Positions 35,061 through 44,963 of a DNA stretch of 64,000 bases are shown here, piece by piece (the stretch's first letter is position 1; the number at the start of each line of letters is the position of its first letter). The notes beneath the pieces are model-generated. The model did not search any database. It saw nothing but the letters and a program-made list of their open reading frames with translations, and was not told the origin of the DNA. The stretch lies in assembly GCF_003316845.1 (NCBI RefSeq), contig NZ_QMIK01000007.1, forward strand, positions 1 to 64,000, given 5' to 3'. Source of the stretch: Cognataquiflexum aquatile (GTDB taxonomy: Bacteria; Bacteroidota; Bacteroidia; Cytophagales; Cyclobacteriaceae). A program made the position numbers and the translations under genes.

Positions 35061-36065
35061 ATGATTACTACTGACCTTTGTATCATCGGAGCCGGACCTG
35101 TTGGGTTATTTGCAGTTTTTGAAGCAGGCTTACTTAAGATGCGTTGTCATCTGATCGATTACCTTCCCCAGGTAGGCGGACAGCTTTCAGAAATTTACCC
35201 CCAAAAGCCCATCTATGATATACCGGGTTATCCTGAAATCAAGGCACAGGATCTGGTAGATAACCTGATGGAACAGATCAAGCCTTTCAAACCGACTTTT
35301 ACTTTGGGGGAAAGAGTAGACCATTTGGCAAAACAGACGGATGGTTCATTCATTGTCACGACCAACGACAAGACCCAGGTGCATGCTCAAGTGATTATCA
35401 TTGCAGGTGGTTTGGGAGTATTCGAACCAAGAAAACCGGTTTTAGAAAACTTGGAGAAATTTGAAGGCAAGGGTGTGACTTATATGGTCAAAAATCCTGA
35501 GCACTTCAGGAATAAAAAGGTGATGTTGGCAGGTGGTGGTGATTCGGCCCTTGATTGGGCAATTTACCTCTCCAATGTTGCGGAAAGAGTCACTTTGGTA
35601 CACAGAAATGAAACATTCAGAGGTGCACCTGATTCTGCAGCCAAAGTATATGACCTTGCCAATAAAGGAAAAATAGATTTGATTCTTTCTGCTAACCTGA
35701 AGGAACTAGGTGGTAATGGCACACTCAAGACAGTGGTCTTAGAAGGAAAAAGCAAGGAGGAAATCACAGTAGATATTGATTACCTGATCCCTCTTTTTGG
35801 CCTCAGCCCAAAATTAGGACCTATCGCTGATTGGGGACTGAACATCGATAAGAACGCCATTGAAGTTGATACCAGGGATTATTCTACCGGTGTGGAAAGA
35901 ATATATGCCATTGGCGATATCAACACTTATCCGGGCAAATTGAAACTGATTCTATGTGGATTCCATGAAGCCGCGATCATGATGCATTCGGCATTCAAAT
36001 TTGTATACCCTGACCAAAAATTGAGCTTTAAATATACTACCGTAAATGGAGTCAATTCATTTTAA
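35061..36065 (+). CDS. Ferredoxin--NADP+ reductase, thioredoxin-reductase type
   Basis: The 334-aa flavoprotein has the FAD-binding GxGPxG motif (GAGPVGL, 10-16) and the YPQVGGQLSEIYPQK-type segment (residues about 35-50). The NADPH-binding AGGGDSALDWA is near 158, and a C-terminal FAD contact GVERIYAIGDI is near 275. There is no CxxC redox pair, which separates it from thioredoxin reductase and fits the Bacillus/Chlorobium-type ferredoxin-NADP reductase. Its likely partner, a [2Fe-2S] ferredoxin, is encoded 15 bp downstream. Confidence 0.93.
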   Translation: MITTDLCIIGAGPVGLFAVFEAGLLKMRCHLIDYLPQVGGQLSEIYPQKPIYDIPGYPEIKAQDLVDNLMEQIKPFKPTFTLGERVDHLAKQTDGSFIVTTNDKTQVHAQVIIIAGGLGVFEPRKPVLENLEKFEGKGVTYMVKNPEHFRNKKVMLAGGGDSALDWAIYLSNVAERVTLVHRNETFRGAPDSAAKVYDLANKGKIDLILSANLKELGGNGTLKTVVLEGKSKEEITVDIDYLIPLFGLSPKLGPIADWGLNIDKNAIEVDTRDYSTGVERIYAIGDINTYPGKLKLILCGFHEAAIMMHSAFKFVYPDQKLSFKYTTVNGVNSF

Positions 36066-36080
36066 TCTTACTTTTGGGAC

Positions 36081-36401
36081 ATGGTAACATTCACTGTAGA
36101 AGATCACGACGGCAACCGTCAATCCGTAGAAGCTCCCGATGATATGGGATTGAGCTTGATGGAAATATTAAAAGCCTCTGAGTATCCTGTTTTGGCTACC
36201 TGCGGCGGGATGGCATTATGCGCCACTTGTCACGTTGAGATTTTGGAGGGGAAGGATGAGTTGGGACACGCCTCAGATGTGGAACTTGACCAATTGGAAA
36301 ATCTTCCCGAATACTATCCCACCAGCAGATTGGCCTGTCAGGTCAGGATAGGTCCCATTCTCGAAGGGGCTGTGGTCAAATTAAGAGGCGAAGACAATTG
36401 A
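36081..36401 (+). CDS. [2Fe-2S] ferredoxin, adrenodoxin type
   Basis: The 106-aa product has four cluster cysteines in the adrenodoxin/ISC-ferredoxin spacing: Cys41, Cys47, Cys50 and Cys86 (C-x5-C-x2-C-x35-C). The typical TSRLACQVRIG tail follows. It carries single electrons in the cytoplasm. Co-transcription with the ferredoxin reductase suggests a reductase-ferredoxin pair; the final acceptor is not in the window. Confidence 0.95.
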   Translation: MVTFTVEDHDGNRQSVEAPDDMGLSLMEILKASEYPVLATCGGMALCATCHVEILEGKDELGHASDVELDQLENLPEYYPTSRLACQVRIGPILEGAVVKLRGEDN

Positions 36402-36408
36402 ATTCTTT

Positions 36409-36434
36409 CCCCGGCAAACACCGGGGATTTTTTA
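36409..36434 (+). terminator. Terminator of the ferredoxin operon
   Basis: The GC-rich stem CCCCGG-CAAACA-CCGGGG is followed by T6. It overlaps the stop codon of the convergent antiporter gene. Confidence 0.85.
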
Positions 36435-38597
36435 TTTTTTCTTAAATAGCTTTGAAACAGAATTTGAAAAAGATGTGAAGTCCTGCCCGTCAACAGACAA
36501 AGGACTGAATATGGCCGTCCCCAAATAATTGTGTCTTCCAATTTCTTCCAGATCGAATTGCATCGGATAGATAAGGATATAATTGTTTTTACTGAAATAC
36601 CGGTTCAGGTATTTTGGAATTTTATTCATCACAGGATTATGGGAGGTACCGTTTTTGCGGCTCAAAACCACTATGAGTGCATCATTTTCTTTCAAATCCC
36701 TTGAAATGATCAAAAAATCCTCCCAATCAGAAAATTCTACAAAACCTGCATCGATACTGAATTTTTTTTGAACCTGTTGGATATATTTCAAGGTTTCCTC
36801 AGCCCCGTAAAAAATCAATTTGCAGCCGGTATTCCTGCCGATATTCCATACTCGCAGAAGCCAAAAGACAAATCCCATTTCTTTTTCAGCATTGGCAGGT
36901 ACTATGATGATATATCTGCCAACAGTATTTAACGGTTGATGACTTTGGTAGATAAATGCTGTGATGTTGCTTTTGCTTAGAATGCCTTCGGTCAGTTTCC
37001 CCAAGAATGTATCAGTCAATCCTTGTTGTTTGTGTAGCCCCAAAATGATATCGGTGACCTTGTTTTCTTTTACCACGTTGGTGATTCCATTGACCAAATT
37101 GGAATCATACCGGATCAATTCTGTCAATTTATTGTCAGTGGCGGCTGCACTCACGCTTGCTTTTTCCAAAAGCTTTTTGGCGAATTTTTCTTTACTCTCA
37201 TCTGAGGAATCTGACGGGACAATGTTCAGGGCATAAAGGGAATTCTTCGATGTTTTTGATTTGATGGTTACCCCCAAGTGGACCAATTCCTCAATATTTT
37301 CAGAATAGTTTACCGGAATCAAAATTCTTTCTTCCGCTTCATTGTCTTGTTCTGTTTCACCTTCAATCGCCTCTTCCTCCAAGGCAAGTTTGGCTGCACC
37401 TTTTTGTGCAACAATAGAAGCAATCGTACAGGTCACCAAGATCATCAGGATCGTTCCGTTCAAAATACTATCACCAAGCAACCTAATTGGTTCACCGGTT
37501 TCCGTTTCGCCAACAATAACTTTGTAACCGACCAAAACCGCAGCCAAGGTGGCTGCTGCCTGTGCATTGCTCAGTCCGAAAATAACATCTCGCTGCGCTC
37601 TTGAAAATTTGAATGTTTTTTGGGTGAAATATGCCGCCAAGAACTTGGAAAAAGTAGCGACCACGGTCATTACAATGGCCACAAAGATGGTTTCTTTATC
37701 CATGTAAAAAACCCTGAAATCTATCAGCATCCCTACACCGATAAGAAAGAAAGGGATAAACAAAGCATTCCCGACAAACTCAATCCTGTTCATCAAAGGA
37801 GAGGTATGGGGCACAAGTCTGTTCAAAGCCAATCCCGCGAGAAATGCTCCGATGATGGCCTCAATTCCGGCTGCCTCAGCCAAAAATGCGCCCAGAAAAA
37901 CCAATGCCAAGACAAAAATATACTGAGAGATATTGTCATCATTCCTTTTGAAAAACCACCTCCCGAGTATCGGAAACAAGAAAATGATGATTCCCGCAAA
38001 GACAATGATCGAAATCACGAGCTTCACCCAAAAGCCTCCTGTAACTTCACCTGCAGACATCCCCACCACCACGGCTAATACCAACAAAGCAAGTGTATCA
38101 GTAATCAAGGTCCCGCCCACTGCGACACTGACTGCTTTGTTTTTGATCACTCCCATTTTGCTGATGATCGGATAAGCGATCAGGGTATGGGAGGCAAACA
38201 TACTAGCTAAAAGTATAGAGGTCGGAATACTGAAATTGAGAATATAAATTCCTGCCACAGTTCCCAAGCCCATAGGAATGAGAAAGGTATACATACCAAA
38301 AATCATGCTTTTGCCACTGTTTTTCTTGAAGTCTCCAAGGTCGATTTCAAGACCCGCCAAAAACATGATATAAAGCAACCCAACAGTACCAAAAAGGATC
38401 ACACTACTGTCCCGTTGGAGGAGATTGATGCCATTAGGACCGATAGCGGCACCTGCCAGAATCAACCCAATCAATTGGGGGATTTTTATTTTATTAAGTA
38501 AAATAGGTGCAAAAAGAATGATGAAAAGGATGCTGGAAAAAATCAATACCGGGTTTTCCCAAGGAAGCTTAAAGCTTAATTCTGCAGCAAAAATCAT
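36432..38597 (-). CDS. CPA2 family cation:proton antiporter with C-terminal UspA-like domains
   Basis: In this 721-aa product, residues about 15-400 hold 12-13 membrane segments of the Na+/H+ exchanger domain, including AAGIEAIIGAFLAGLALNRLVP. The soluble C-terminal half (about 430-721) looks like tandem universal-stress-protein domains (ILIPVNYSENIEELV, YIIIVPANAEKEMG). It exchanges K+ or Na+ for protons; the ion is not predictable. The frame is open to 38750, but that would overlap the terminator of the mutase operon, and the ATG at 38597 gives the normal N-terminus. Confidence 0.9.
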   Translation of the reverse strand: MIFAAELSFKLPWENPVLIFSSILFIILFAPILLNKIKIPQLIGLILAGAAIGPNGINLLQRDSSVILFGTVGLLYIMFLAGLEIDLGDFKKNSGKSMIFGMYTFLIPMGLGTVAGIYILNFSIPTSILLASMFASHTLIAYPIISKMGVIKNKAVSVAVGGTLITDTLALLVLAVVVGMSAGEVTGGFWVKLVISIIVFAGIIIFLFPILGRWFFKRNDDNISQYIFVLALVFLGAFLAEAAGIEAIIGAFLAGLALNRLVPHTSPLMNRIEFVGNALFIPFFLIGVGMLIDFRVFYMDKETIFVAIVMTVVATFSKFLAAYFTQKTFKFSRAQRDVIFGLSNAQAAATLAAVLVGYKVIVGETETGEPIRLLGDSILNGTILMILVTCTIASIVAQKGAAKLALEEEAIEGETEQDNEAEERILIPVNYSENIEELVHLGVTIKSKTSKNSLYALNIVPSDSSDESKEKFAKKLLEKASVSAAATDNKLTELIRYDSNLVNGITNVVKENKVTDIILGLHKQQGLTDTFLGKLTEGILSKSNITAFIYQSHQPLNTVGRYIIIVPANAEKEMGFVFWLLRVWNIGRNTGCKLIFYGAEETLKYIQQVQKKFSIDAGFVEFSDWEDFLIISRDLKENDALIVVLSRKNGTSHNPVMNKIPKYLNRYFSKNNYILIYPMQFDLEEIGRHNYLGTAIFSPLSVDGQDFTSFSNSVSKLFKKK

Positions 38598-38660
38598 AAA
38601 GTTCTGTTTAAGGCCAATTCCAATAAATTTCGCCAAAATATCTGGAAACCAACCAATACA

Positions 38661-38699
38661 AAACCAAAAAGACTGAAAATATTCAGCCTTTTTGGTTTT
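38661..38699 (-). terminator. Terminator of the methylmalonyl-CoA mutase operon
   Basis: A long stem (AAAACCAAAAAG-CTGAA / TTCAG-CTTTTTGGTTTT) lies about 40 bases after the mutB stop and separates it from the antiporter gene. Confidence 0.75.
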
Positions 38700-38736
38700 C
38701 TTTTTACAACAACTCCTTCTTGTTAAAAAACTCGGT

Positions 38737-40863
38737 TCATTCTTCGGCAATCAATTTTTCTAAGATTTCTATCGCGGCATTGGAAAGCACTGTCCCCGGA
38801 CCAAAAACAGCAGCAACTCCGGCGTTTTGCAGGAATTCATAATCATTGGGAGGAATGACCCCGCCTGCAATGACCATAATATCTCCCCTCCCCAGCTTTT
38901 TCAACTCTGCTATCAAGGCAGGCACCAAAGTCTTATGCCCAGCTGCCAAAGAAGAAGCACCGACGATATGGACATCATTTTCTACTGCCTGCATCGCAAC
39001 TTCCTCAGGTGTCTGGAAAAGTGGCCCTATATCCACATCAAATCCCAGATCCGCAAAACCGGTAGCAATGATTTTGGCACCCCTGTCATGTCCATCCTGA
39101 CCCATTTTAGCAACCATGATTCTTGGCCTACGACCTTCTAATTCCGCAAATTTATCTGCCAAACCTTTTGCTTCTTTGAAACTTTCATCGTCTTTTGCCT
39201 CGGCGGAATAAACCCCGGATATGGACTTTATATTGGCTTTGTGCCTGCCAAATTCTTTTTCCATAGCTTCTGATATTTCTCCTAAAGTAGCTCTTTTTCT
39301 TGCCGCCTCTACTGCCAAAGCCAATAAGTTGCCTTCTCCTGTTTTGGCTGCATGGGTAATAGCCTCCAAGGCCAATATGACTTCTTCATTGTTGCGGTCT
39401 GCTTTCAATTTCTTTAATCTTTCGATTTGGGAAAGTCTGACTGCATCATTGTCCACCTCCCGGATTTCAAATTCCGCATTGTCTTCATTTTGGTACCTGT
39501 TGACACCCACAATTACATCCTTGCCGCTGTCGATTCTTGCCTGCTTTCGTGCTGCGGCTTCCTCGATTCTCATTTTTGGGATTCCGGCTTCAATCGCCTT
39601 GGACATTCCGCCAAGTTGCTCTACTTCCAAAATCAGATTCCATGATTTCTCCACCAATTGGTCGGTCAGGTACTCCACATAAAATGAACCTCCCCAAGGA
39701 TCCACGACCTTGGTAATGCCAGTTTCTTCCTGTAGGTACAATTGGGTGTTCCGGGCAATTCTTGCCGAAAAATCCGTCGGCAACGCAATCGCTTCATCAA
39801 AAGAATTGGTATGGAGGGACTGTGTATGTCCCAATGCTGCAGCCAAAGCCTCCACGGTAGTCCTTGCCACATTGTTGAAGACATCTTGAGCTGTCAGCGA
39901 CCAGCCTGAAGTCTGACAGTGTGTTCTCAAAACAAGGGATTTGGGATCTTTGGGGTTAAATTGATTGACGATTTTGGACCAAATCAATCTAGCTGCCCGC
40001 ATTTTTGCGATTTCCATGAAATGGTTCATCCCAATGGCCCAAAAAAAAGACAATCTTGGAGCAAAGTCATCGATGTCCAAACCGGCCCTGATCCCCGTTC
40101 TCAAATATTCCCAGCCATCAGCCAAGGTATAAGCCAATTCCAATTCCGCTGTTGCGCCTGCCTCCTGCATATGATAGCCAGAGATGGAAATGGAATTGAA
40201 CTTCGGCATATGCTTGGAAGTATATTCAAAAATATCAGCTATGATCCTCATCGAGGGTGATGGCGGATAGATATAGGTATTCCGCACCATAAATTCCTTC
40301 AAAATGTCATTTTGGATCGTGCCGCTGAGCTGATCGGGACTGACACCCTGCTCCTCGGCAGCAATTATATAAAATGCCAGAATAGGAATAACCGCACCGT
40401 TCATGGTCATTGAGACCGACATTTGATCCAAAGGAATCCCATCAAAAAGTATTTTCATATCCAAAACCGAATCAATGGCAACACCGGCTTTGCCGACATC
40501 TCCCACCACTCTCGGATGGTCAGAGTCATATCCCCTGTGTGTAGCCAAATCAAATGCAACCGAAAGTCCTTTTTGGCCTCCGGCAAGGTTGCGGCGATAA
40601 AAGGCATTGGACTCCTCAGCTGTCGAAAACCCGGCGTATTGCCTGATGGTCCAAGGACGCATCACATACATGGTACTGTAAGGTCCCCGCAAAAATGGAG
40701 GCAGGCCTGCAGCATATCCGGTATGTTGGATTTCAATCATTTCTTTTTCAGAAACAACACTTGGAACGCTGATTTTCTCTGCAGTCTCCCAAATAGATTC
40801 TGAGGTAAATACGCTGTTACTTTTGACAGGATCCAAATTCAATTTGCTGATGTCAGGTCTCAT
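38737..40863 (-). CDS. mutB: Methylmalonyl-CoA mutase, large (catalytic) subunit
   Basis: The 708-aa product is the adenosylcobalamin enzyme that interconverts (R)-methylmalonyl-CoA and succinyl-CoA. The TIM barrel (about 45-540) has the diagnostic [18 protein letters not shown] segment (about 83-100), which points to methylmalonyl- rather than isobutyryl-CoA. The C-terminal B12 domain has DGHDRG (DxHxxG, base-off His ligand) near 598 and [12 protein letters not shown]. Length and motifs are complete. It overlaps mutA by 4 bp (ATGA). Confidence 0.97.
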   Translation of the reverse strand: MRPDISKLNLDPVKSNSVFTSESIWETAEKISVPSVVSEKEMIEIQHTGYAAGLPPFLRGPYSTMYVMRPWTIRQYAGFSTAEESNAFYRRNLAGGQKGLSVAFDLATHRGYDSDHPRVVGDVGKAGVAIDSVLDMKILFDGIPLDQMSVSMTMNGAVIPILAFYIIAAEEQGVSPDQLSGTIQNDILKEFMVRNTYIYPPSPSMRIIADIFEYTSKHMPKFNSISISGYHMQEAGATAELELAYTLADGWEYLRTGIRAGLDIDDFAPRLSFFWAIGMNHFMEIAKMRAARLIWSKIVNQFNPKDPKSLVLRTHCQTSGWSLTAQDVFNNVARTTVEALAAALGHTQSLHTNSFDEAIALPTDFSARIARNTQLYLQEETGITKVVDPWGGSFYVEYLTDQLVEKSWNLILEVEQLGGMSKAIEAGIPKMRIEEAAARKQARIDSGKDVIVGVNRYQNEDNAEFEIREVDNDAVRLSQIERLKKLKADRNNEEVILALEAITHAAKTGEGNLLALAVEAARKRATLGEISEAMEKEFGRHKANIKSISGVYSAEAKDDESFKEAKGLADKFAELEGRRPRIMVAKMGQDGHDRGAKIIATGFADLGFDVDIGPLFQTPEEVAMQAVENDVHIVGASSLAAGHKTLVPALIAELKKLGRGDIMVIAGGVIPPNDYEFLQNAGVAAVFGPGTVLSNAAIEILEKLIAEE

Positions 40864-42278
40864 AGATTCCAGATTAAATTTTCAGCCAACATACTTTCTC
40901 TACATGGGGATAAAGCCCAACTTTCTTCCTCCTCAGCCTTACTTTTTGGATTCATGATTTCCTTCCGGATAGTATATTTATTGACTCCGATTTTGGATCT
41001 TCTTCCTTCCAAAACATCCTCCATTTTCTTTTTTCGCAGGGTCTTTACTTCCTTTTGGATAAACCTGGATTCATAACAAGTCCACCAACCTCCCAATTCT
41101 TCCACATGGGACAGGGATTCTTTCACTTTTTGAAAAATCGCAACCATCAAATTTTCTATGAAGTAAGACCCGGCCACAGGGTCCAAAATCTTGTCCAAGT
41201 AACTTTCCTCCTTCAGGATATTGGAAACGTTTCTTGCCAGTCTTTCCGCCAAGGTGCCGGGAATTTCGGTAGCGATGTCATGTGGAAGCACATACAATGC
41301 ATTGGCACCTCCGATGATGCCGGCCATGGCTTCGGTGGTATTTCTTATCATATCGGTATCGGGATCTGAGGTTGTTTTTGTCCAAAAGCTTGTCTCGACA
41401 AAGAAAAATAAATCCTCCGCAGGAATATCCAACTGGTAAAGTGAAATCATCCTATGCATCAATATCCTTGCGGCCTTTACTTTGGCGATTTCAAGAAAAA
41501 AATCTGAGCCTACAGCCAGTCTAAACATTGTTTTTTGGATGATTTCCTGAGGATAAAAACCCTCTCCAACCAAAACATCTATCAAATCAATCCATGCGGC
41601 CAACCCAAACGTCAGTTCCTGCACCGGACTTGCCCCCGAATTATGGTAAGCTGAAGCATCAATGCTTAAAACTTTGAAATTGCAAAACTCCTCTCCGATC
41701 TGCAAAAGTGATTTTGCAATCTCCACAACGGTTCTTTTATCAGTTTTTTCAATAAGAGCAGCGGCAAAGCCGTCCCACAAAATTCCGCCATAAATGGTGT
41801 CAGGCCTCCATCCATTTTGATTTACCCACTCCATAAAGCCGTTCAAAACTTGAATTGGGTCGCCAACCGGATTTAAAAAAATCTGAATGTATTGCGGCTC
41901 CACTCCCTTGAGTAATACCGACAAATCTTCGTCTCCTTTTAGATCAAGCAGCAAGCCGTCGGCGCCATTGAGTAAGGCGTCGAGAATTTCTTCATTGGTG
42001 GATTTTCCATTTGTCCCTTCAAATGAAGAAACATTGGTCCAAATCCTAGGTGGCAAACCGGGAATGGATGGTGCGGGATTGACCCTATTTCTGTAACCGG
42101 ACAATGAGTCTGCCAAGTTCATGTCCTCCGCCGTGTAGAAAGGATTGACTTTTATTCCATCTTCGGTGACTGAAACCAGTGTTTTTCCAAAATCCTTTCC
42201 CTTCAAATCACGGATGATCTGGTCCATCCAATCTTTTTTGGAATGACTTGGAAAGTCCTCAAACAAATTAATTTTCAT
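40860..42278 (-). CDS. mutA: Methylmalonyl-CoA mutase, small subunit
   Basis: The 472-aa product is the non-catalytic partner of mutB and related to it in the barrel region ([51 protein letters not shown]). It lacks the C-terminal B12 domain and its DxHxxG motif, and is shorter than the usual small subunit of about 620 aa, as in other Bacteroidota. The start is the ATG at 42278; the in-frame extension to 42329 is not family-like. No cobalamin riboswitch is recognisable upstream. Confidence 0.93.
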   Translation of the reverse strand: MKINLFEDFPSHSKKDWMDQIIRDLKGKDFGKTLVSVTEDGIKVNPFYTAEDMNLADSLSGYRNRVNPAPSIPGLPPRIWTNVSSFEGTNGKSTNEEILDALLNGADGLLLDLKGDEDLSVLLKGVEPQYIQIFLNPVGDPIQVLNGFMEWVNQNGWRPDTIYGGILWDGFAAALIEKTDKRTVVEIAKSLLQIGEEFCNFKVLSIDASAYHNSGASPVQELTFGLAAWIDLIDVLVGEGFYPQEIIQKTMFRLAVGSDFFLEIAKVKAARILMHRMISLYQLDIPAEDLFFFVETSFWTKTTSDPDTDMIRNTTEAMAGIIGGANALYVLPHDIATEIPGTLAERLARNVSNILKEESYLDKILDPVAGSYFIENLMVAIFQKVKESLSHVEELGGWWTCYESRFIQKEVKTLRKKKMEDVLEGRRSKIGVNKYTIRKEIMNPKSKAEEEESWALSPCRESMLAENLIWNL

Positions 42279-42725
42279 ATTCGGGTTTATAATTAAGGCT
42301 AAAGCTCCACGCACCCTATTCAAAATCAATTGGGATTCAGGAAGTGGCTCTTTTTATTTAGCTAGGTAAAAATAGGAGTTAGAACTTTCAAAACCCATCA
42401 TTTACTAAGAATTCAAAAACGAAGCAGAAAGGAACTATTTTCAAAAGTTGCATCATTTTTTCAAATGGCTTCCTTGAATTCTACTTTTGCCAATTGGCAA
42501 AAAATCAGGCTGATAACCGCCTTCCGATTGAAGGTTGGCTGATTGCTATTTTGCTTTTCGGGATGTCAAAAAAATTAAAAGTGAATAGATTAAAAGTTTA
42601 CTTAATTATTGAAAAGTCAAGGGCTTTTCGATTTTTTATTTAAATATATTTTCCGCAATTTTGAAGCCCTCCAAAAAAGGGGGAGGTTTTCCCAGTTATT
42701 CTATCTATAGTTTATTAAAATATAA
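42279..42725. other. Divergent intergenic region between mutA and dnaA
   Basis: The 447 bases carry the promoters of both genes. A perfect 18-bp palindrome lies at 42485-42502. No TTATCCACA-type DnaA boxes were seen on either strand, so there is no sign of the origin here. No cobalamin riboswitch elements were seen. Confidence 0.55.
42485..42502. repeat. 18-bp perfect palindrome upstream of dnaA
   Basis: TTTTGCCAATTGGCAAAA equals its own reverse complement. It could be an operator for a dimeric regulator or a dispersed repeat. A related shorter word GCCAAAATTGGC occurs at about 26981. Confidence 0.8.
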
Positions 42726-44147
42726 ATGAGTTCAGAGGCAAATGCTGTATGGAATGAATGCCTGCGTGTGATAGAACAACACGTCAATGAACAGAGTTTT
42801 TCTACTTGGTTTAAACCTATCAATCCTGTCCGTTTAGAAGGCGGCACCTTGACTATTCAGGTACCAAGCCAGTTTTTTTACGAGTGGCTGGAAGACAATT
42901 ACGTCAATGTATTGAAGCTTGCCATCAAGTCCACCTTGGGCAACAACGGACGCCTGGAATATGCCGTAGTGGTCGATCGGGGCAATTCCCAGAACCAGCC
43001 TTACATGGTTAATTTCCCCCAGGGAAATTCCAACAATCCCCCGAAAAAAACGCCGCTTCCTACCGAAAACCGAAGCCCGTTTGACATGCAGTCGCTCAAC
43101 AGCGACACCTTACTTCAATCCAACCTGAATCCAAATTATACTTTCAATACCTACATCGAAGGAGACTGTAACCGCTTGGCGAGATCTGCGGGTTTTGCTG
43201 TCGCTACCAAGCCGGGAGTGACCTCTTTCAATCCACTCATGGTCTATGGTGGGGTGGGGTTGGGAAAAACCCACTTGGTGCAGGCCATCGGAAACGAAAT
43301 CAAAAACGGTCCCGAAGAGAAATTTGTACTGTATGTTTCTTCGGAAAAATTCGTGAACCAGTTCATGGATTCCATCAAAGACGGAAACGTAAAGAGCTTC
43401 ACCAATTTTTATATGCAGGTGGATGTCCTGATCATTGATGATATCCAGTTTTTGGCAGGAAAAGACAGGACGCAGGAGATGTTTTTCCATATTTTCAACC
43501 ACCTTCATCAGAACAAAAAGCAGATCATCATGACTTCTGATTGTCCACCAAAAGATTTGAAGGGATTGGAAGAAAGGCTGCTATCCAGATTCAAATGGGG
43601 ACTGACCGCTGATCTACAGATGCCGGATTTTGAGACGAGAGTGGCTATCATCAAGCGCAAAATGCAGTCTGAAGGAATCTATATCCCGGATGATGTGATT
43701 GAATATTTGGCTTATACAGTCGACACCAATGTCAGGGAACTCGAAGGCGTCATGATTTCACTGTTGGCCCATGCCTCGTTGAACAGGGTGGAAATCGACC
43801 TTGCTTTGGCCAAGGCGATTATGAAAAATATTGTCAAGGACATAGAAACAGAAGTCGGGATAGACTTTATCCAAAAGACTGTTTCGGATTACTTCGACAT
43901 CAAGATTGACGATCTCAAAGCCAAAACAAGAAAAAAGGAAATTGTGACTGCCCGTCAGGTGGCCATGTATTTTGCCAAGGAATTTACCAACCATTCTTTG
44001 AAGTCAATCGGATATCATTTTGGAGGACGTGACCACAGCACTGTAATCCATGCCGTCCAAACAGTGAATGATTTTATGGAAACAGATTCGGCTTTTAGGA
44101 ATTCGGTGAATGACCTGAAGAAAAAATTCAAAATGAGGTCTTATTGA
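42726..44147 (+). CDS. dnaA: Chromosomal replication initiator protein DnaA
   Basis: The 473-aa product has all four DnaA domains. Domain I (1-75, WNECLRVIEQHVNEQSFSTWF) and a short linker come first. The AAA+ domain has Walker A GGVGLGKTH (about 176-184) and Walker B VLIIDDIQFL. The C-terminal DNA-binding domain carries the DnaA signature ending GGRDHSTVIHA near 445. It opens the origin and recruits the replicative helicase. No dnaN or gyrB gene lies beside it, so the classical dnaA-dnaN order is not conserved here. Confidence 0.98.
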   Translation: MSSEANAVWNECLRVIEQHVNEQSFSTWFKPINPVRLEGGTLTIQVPSQFFYEWLEDNYVNVLKLAIKSTLGNNGRLEYAVVVDRGNSQNQPYMVNFPQGNSNNPPKKTPLPTENRSPFDMQSLNSDTLLQSNLNPNYTFNTYIEGDCNRLARSAGFAVATKPGVTSFNPLMVYGGVGLGKTHLVQAIGNEIKNGPEEKFVLYVSSEKFVNQFMDSIKDGNVKSFTNFYMQVDVLIIDDIQFLAGKDRTQEMFFHIFNHLHQNKKQIIMTSDCPPKDLKGLEERLLSRFKWGLTADLQMPDFETRVAIIKRKMQSEGIYIPDDVIEYLAYTVDTNVRELEGVMISLLAHASLNRVEIDLALAKAIMKNIVKDIETEVGIDFIQKTVSDYFDIKIDDLKAKTRKKEIVTARQVAMYFAKEFTNHSLKSIGYHFGGRDHSTVIHAVQTVNDFMETDSAFRNSVNDLKKKFKMRSY

Positions 44148-44199
44148 TTTTTTTCATTCCCCAGTACTGATACTGCGGACAGATTATTTCTTCCTAAAG

Positions 44200-44961
44200 T
44201 CAAGGAATAATCACCAAGCTCCTGATCTCTTCTCTGGTAAATCTCAATTCGGTAGAACCCATTACATAAGGCCCGATTTCGTAGGGATTGAAGAACAAAA
44301 CAAACTCTTCTCCTTCAAATCCCATCGCTGCAGGCAGGAAAAAATCCTTGTCATTCGCCAAAAAAAACGATCCATCTTTTTCCAATGAAACACTGTCAGG
44401 GACATCATGGTAATCCTTAAATTTGGCTTCAGCCAATGTCAACAAGCCTTTTTTGTCCAAAATCAGGTCTTCATTTTTAATGGGTGCATTCTTTGTCAGA
44501 TCAAAATTCAAATACATCCTATAAGTATTTGGATGTGCGCCTCCAGTAAAGGAAAAAGAATTAAAGACAAGGCTTACCAAAGCTTTACCATGAAGTGTGA
44601 CCTTGGAATCTACTGAGATTTCCCATTCCTGTGGTGAATCAAAATCTTTTTTAAAAGCAACATAGGAATCAAGAAAAGCTTTGACTGCAGAATCCAAGGG
44701 AACGATTTCCTGGTTTTCACCAATATTCAAAAACATCACCATCTGTTGGTCCACATGGACATTGAGAAAATCAGCAGATTCAGATGATCCTGTAAAGAAA
44801 GGATAGGATAAACTGATTTTGGCGCAATCCTCTCCGACACAGGCTTCTTTATCAAAGGTTCGCTGTTCAAATTCCAGAGAAACGGCTTCCGTCGTACCGG
44901 ATTTACAGCTATAGACTAGAAGGCTAATGAAAATCAAAATGCCTGTTTCTATAATTTTCAT
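44200..44961 (-). CDS. DUF3298/RsiV-like lipoprotein
   Basis: The 253-aa lipoprotein (Cys19 in VYSCKSG) has a DUF4163/DUF3298-type domain pair. An N-terminal strand-rich part (ISLSYPFFTG) is followed by the core SLVFNSFSFTGGAHPNTYRMYLNFDLTK and NPYEIGPYVMGSTELRFT near the C-terminus, the usual DUF3298 ending. In Gram-positives this fold senses lysozyme (RsiV); in Bacteroidota its role is unknown. It lies 2 bp downstream of meaB, so it is probably co-transcribed, though the functional link is not obvious. Confidence 0.85.
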   Translation of the reverse strand: MKIIETGILIFISLLVYSCKSGTTEAVSLEFEQRTFDKEACVGEDCAKISLSYPFFTGSSESADFLNVHVDQQMVMFLNIGENQEIVPLDSAVKAFLDSYVAFKKDFDSPQEWEISVDSKVTLHGKALVSLVFNSFSFTGGAHPNTYRMYLNFDLTKNAPIKNEDLILDKKGLLTLAEAKFKDYHDVPDSVSLEKDGSFFLANDKDFFLPAAMGFEGEEFVLFFNPYEIGPYVMGSTELRFTREEIRSLVIIP

Positions 44962-44963
44962 CT

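Noticed and set aside
38598-38750. 51-residue N-terminal extension of the antiporter
   Set aside because: It would run through the terminator of the mutase operon and adds a Cys/Lys-rich stretch with no family counterpart.
42279-42480. Possible cobalamin riboswitch upstream of mutA
   Set aside because: No B12-box-like sequence or long structured leader was found; MutA/MutB use B12 but need not be regulated by it.
42330-42725. Replication origin next to dnaA
   Set aside because: No DnaA boxes and no AT-rich iteron pattern seen on either strand; absence of dnaN/gyrB also argues against it.
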